From Microcaldota archaeon (GTDB taxonomy: Archaea > Micrarchaeota > Micrarchaeia > Norongarragalinales > UBA97), in NCBI GenBank assembly GCA_016217775.1, contig JACRGG010000098.1:1-5157 (forward strand): a stretch of 5,157 nt of DNA, given 5' to 3'. This document shows positions 4,872 through 5,157 of this stretch, piece after piece. Positions within the stretch are counted from its first letter, which is position 1. Each line of letters starts with the position of its first letter. Below the pieces are notes generated by a model that made no database searches, had not been told where the DNA came from, and saw only the letters and a list, made by a program, of their open reading frames with translations. A program made the translations under genes and the position numbers.

Positions 4872-5157
4872 TTAATATCTTTTAACTCTTTGCGAAAGCC
4901 ACTTGTGGATGCCGTTAATGCTTTGCCCTCCTTGAGCTGCGGATAGCACAAAATCAAGTAGTTCCTGGTGCTTGTTGGTGTCAAAATACAGTCCGTTCAT
5001 AGATGGGAACGCCAGGCAACTTGTAATTGATGTCCGCTTGTTTCCCTCGGCAAACGCGTGCGCCTTGGCCGCGAGCTGGTAAAGCAGGAAACTTGCCTTG
5101 AGCAAAATCGCTTCCTCTTGCGTTGTGTCCGCGTACTTGTATTTCGCCCCTTCAACA
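4872..5157 (-). CDS. Fic/Doc-family protein, C-terminal part (5' end outside window)
   Basis: C-terminal 94 residues of a Fic-fold enzyme, most like Doc toxins. The signature HAFAEGNKRT (codon for His at 5060-5058) matches HxFx(D/E)GNxxR: catalytic His, Phe, metal-binding Glu, the anion-hole G-N and the Arg. The helix before it (KASFLLYQLAAKAH) and the segment FPSMNGLYF after it follow the Doc pattern. The GNKR variant, with Lys where AMP-transferring Fic proteins usually have Gly, is typical of Doc, which phosphorylates EF-Tu in the P1 phage case. HAF replaces the commoner HPF. The frame stays open to the right edge; a TTG at 5105 lies inside the domain and is not a likely start. An upstream antitoxin, if any, would lie beyond the window. 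No inhibitory (S/T)xxxE(G/N) motif is visible in this part. A 35-codon ORF follows in the same direction. Actual toxicity and target are unknown. Confidence 0.88.
   Translation of the reverse strand, partial: VEGAKYKYADTTQEEAILLKASFLLYQLAAKAHAFAEGNKRTSITSCLAFPSMNGLYFDTNKHQELLDFVLSAAQGGQSINGIHKWLSQRVKRY

Noticed and set aside
1..5157. Insertion sequence, integrase or attachment site linked to the Fic/Doc gene
   Set aside because: No transposase-like protein, terminal inverted repeats or target duplications are seen in the window.

Overview
The window looks archaeal. It encodes an archaeal-type alanyl-tRNA synthetase with an N-terminal zinc finger, and an archaeal-like RNase P RNA. First genes of transcripts mostly lack a Shine-Dalgarno site and have TATA-like boxes roughly 25-30 bases upstream of the start. 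The lysine-rich proteins and the gene mix would fit a DPANN-type archaeon such as Diapherotrites, but that placement is a guess.

Layout, left to right. (1) Positions 1-328, minus strand: an Lrp/AsnC-type regulator running off the left edge. Its 90-bp upstream region holds an inverted repeat over a TATA-like box and a direct repeat with a 31-bp period. (2) Positions 419-1166, minus strand: a SprT/M48-like zinc metallopeptidase that appears split into two reading frames at a run of ten A residues. (3) Positions 1224-1533, plus strand: the RNase P RNA gene, ending in a T7 tract. Its promoter region is shared with the divergent metallopeptidase. (4) Positions 1545-1958, minus strand: a Nudix hydrolase of the Ap4A-hydrolase type, convergent with the RNase P RNA gene. 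(5) Positions 2060-4687, plus strand: alaS, divergent from the Nudix gene. (6) Positions 4737-5157, minus strand: a Fic/Doc-type toxin-like gene running off the right edge, followed by a 35-codon ORF with a strong ribosome binding site and a T8 tract.

The genes fall into a translation/RNA-processing core (rnpB, alaS, and a Nudix enzyme that may clear the Ap4A made by aminoacyl-tRNA synthetases) and more accessory flanks (regulator, metallopeptidase, Fic/Doc pair). I saw no complete new defence or mobile system. The points most worth checking are the A10 frame break in the metallopeptidase, the operator-like structure before the Lrp gene, the single AT box between rnpB and the metallopeptidase, and the small ORF behind the Fic/Doc gene.
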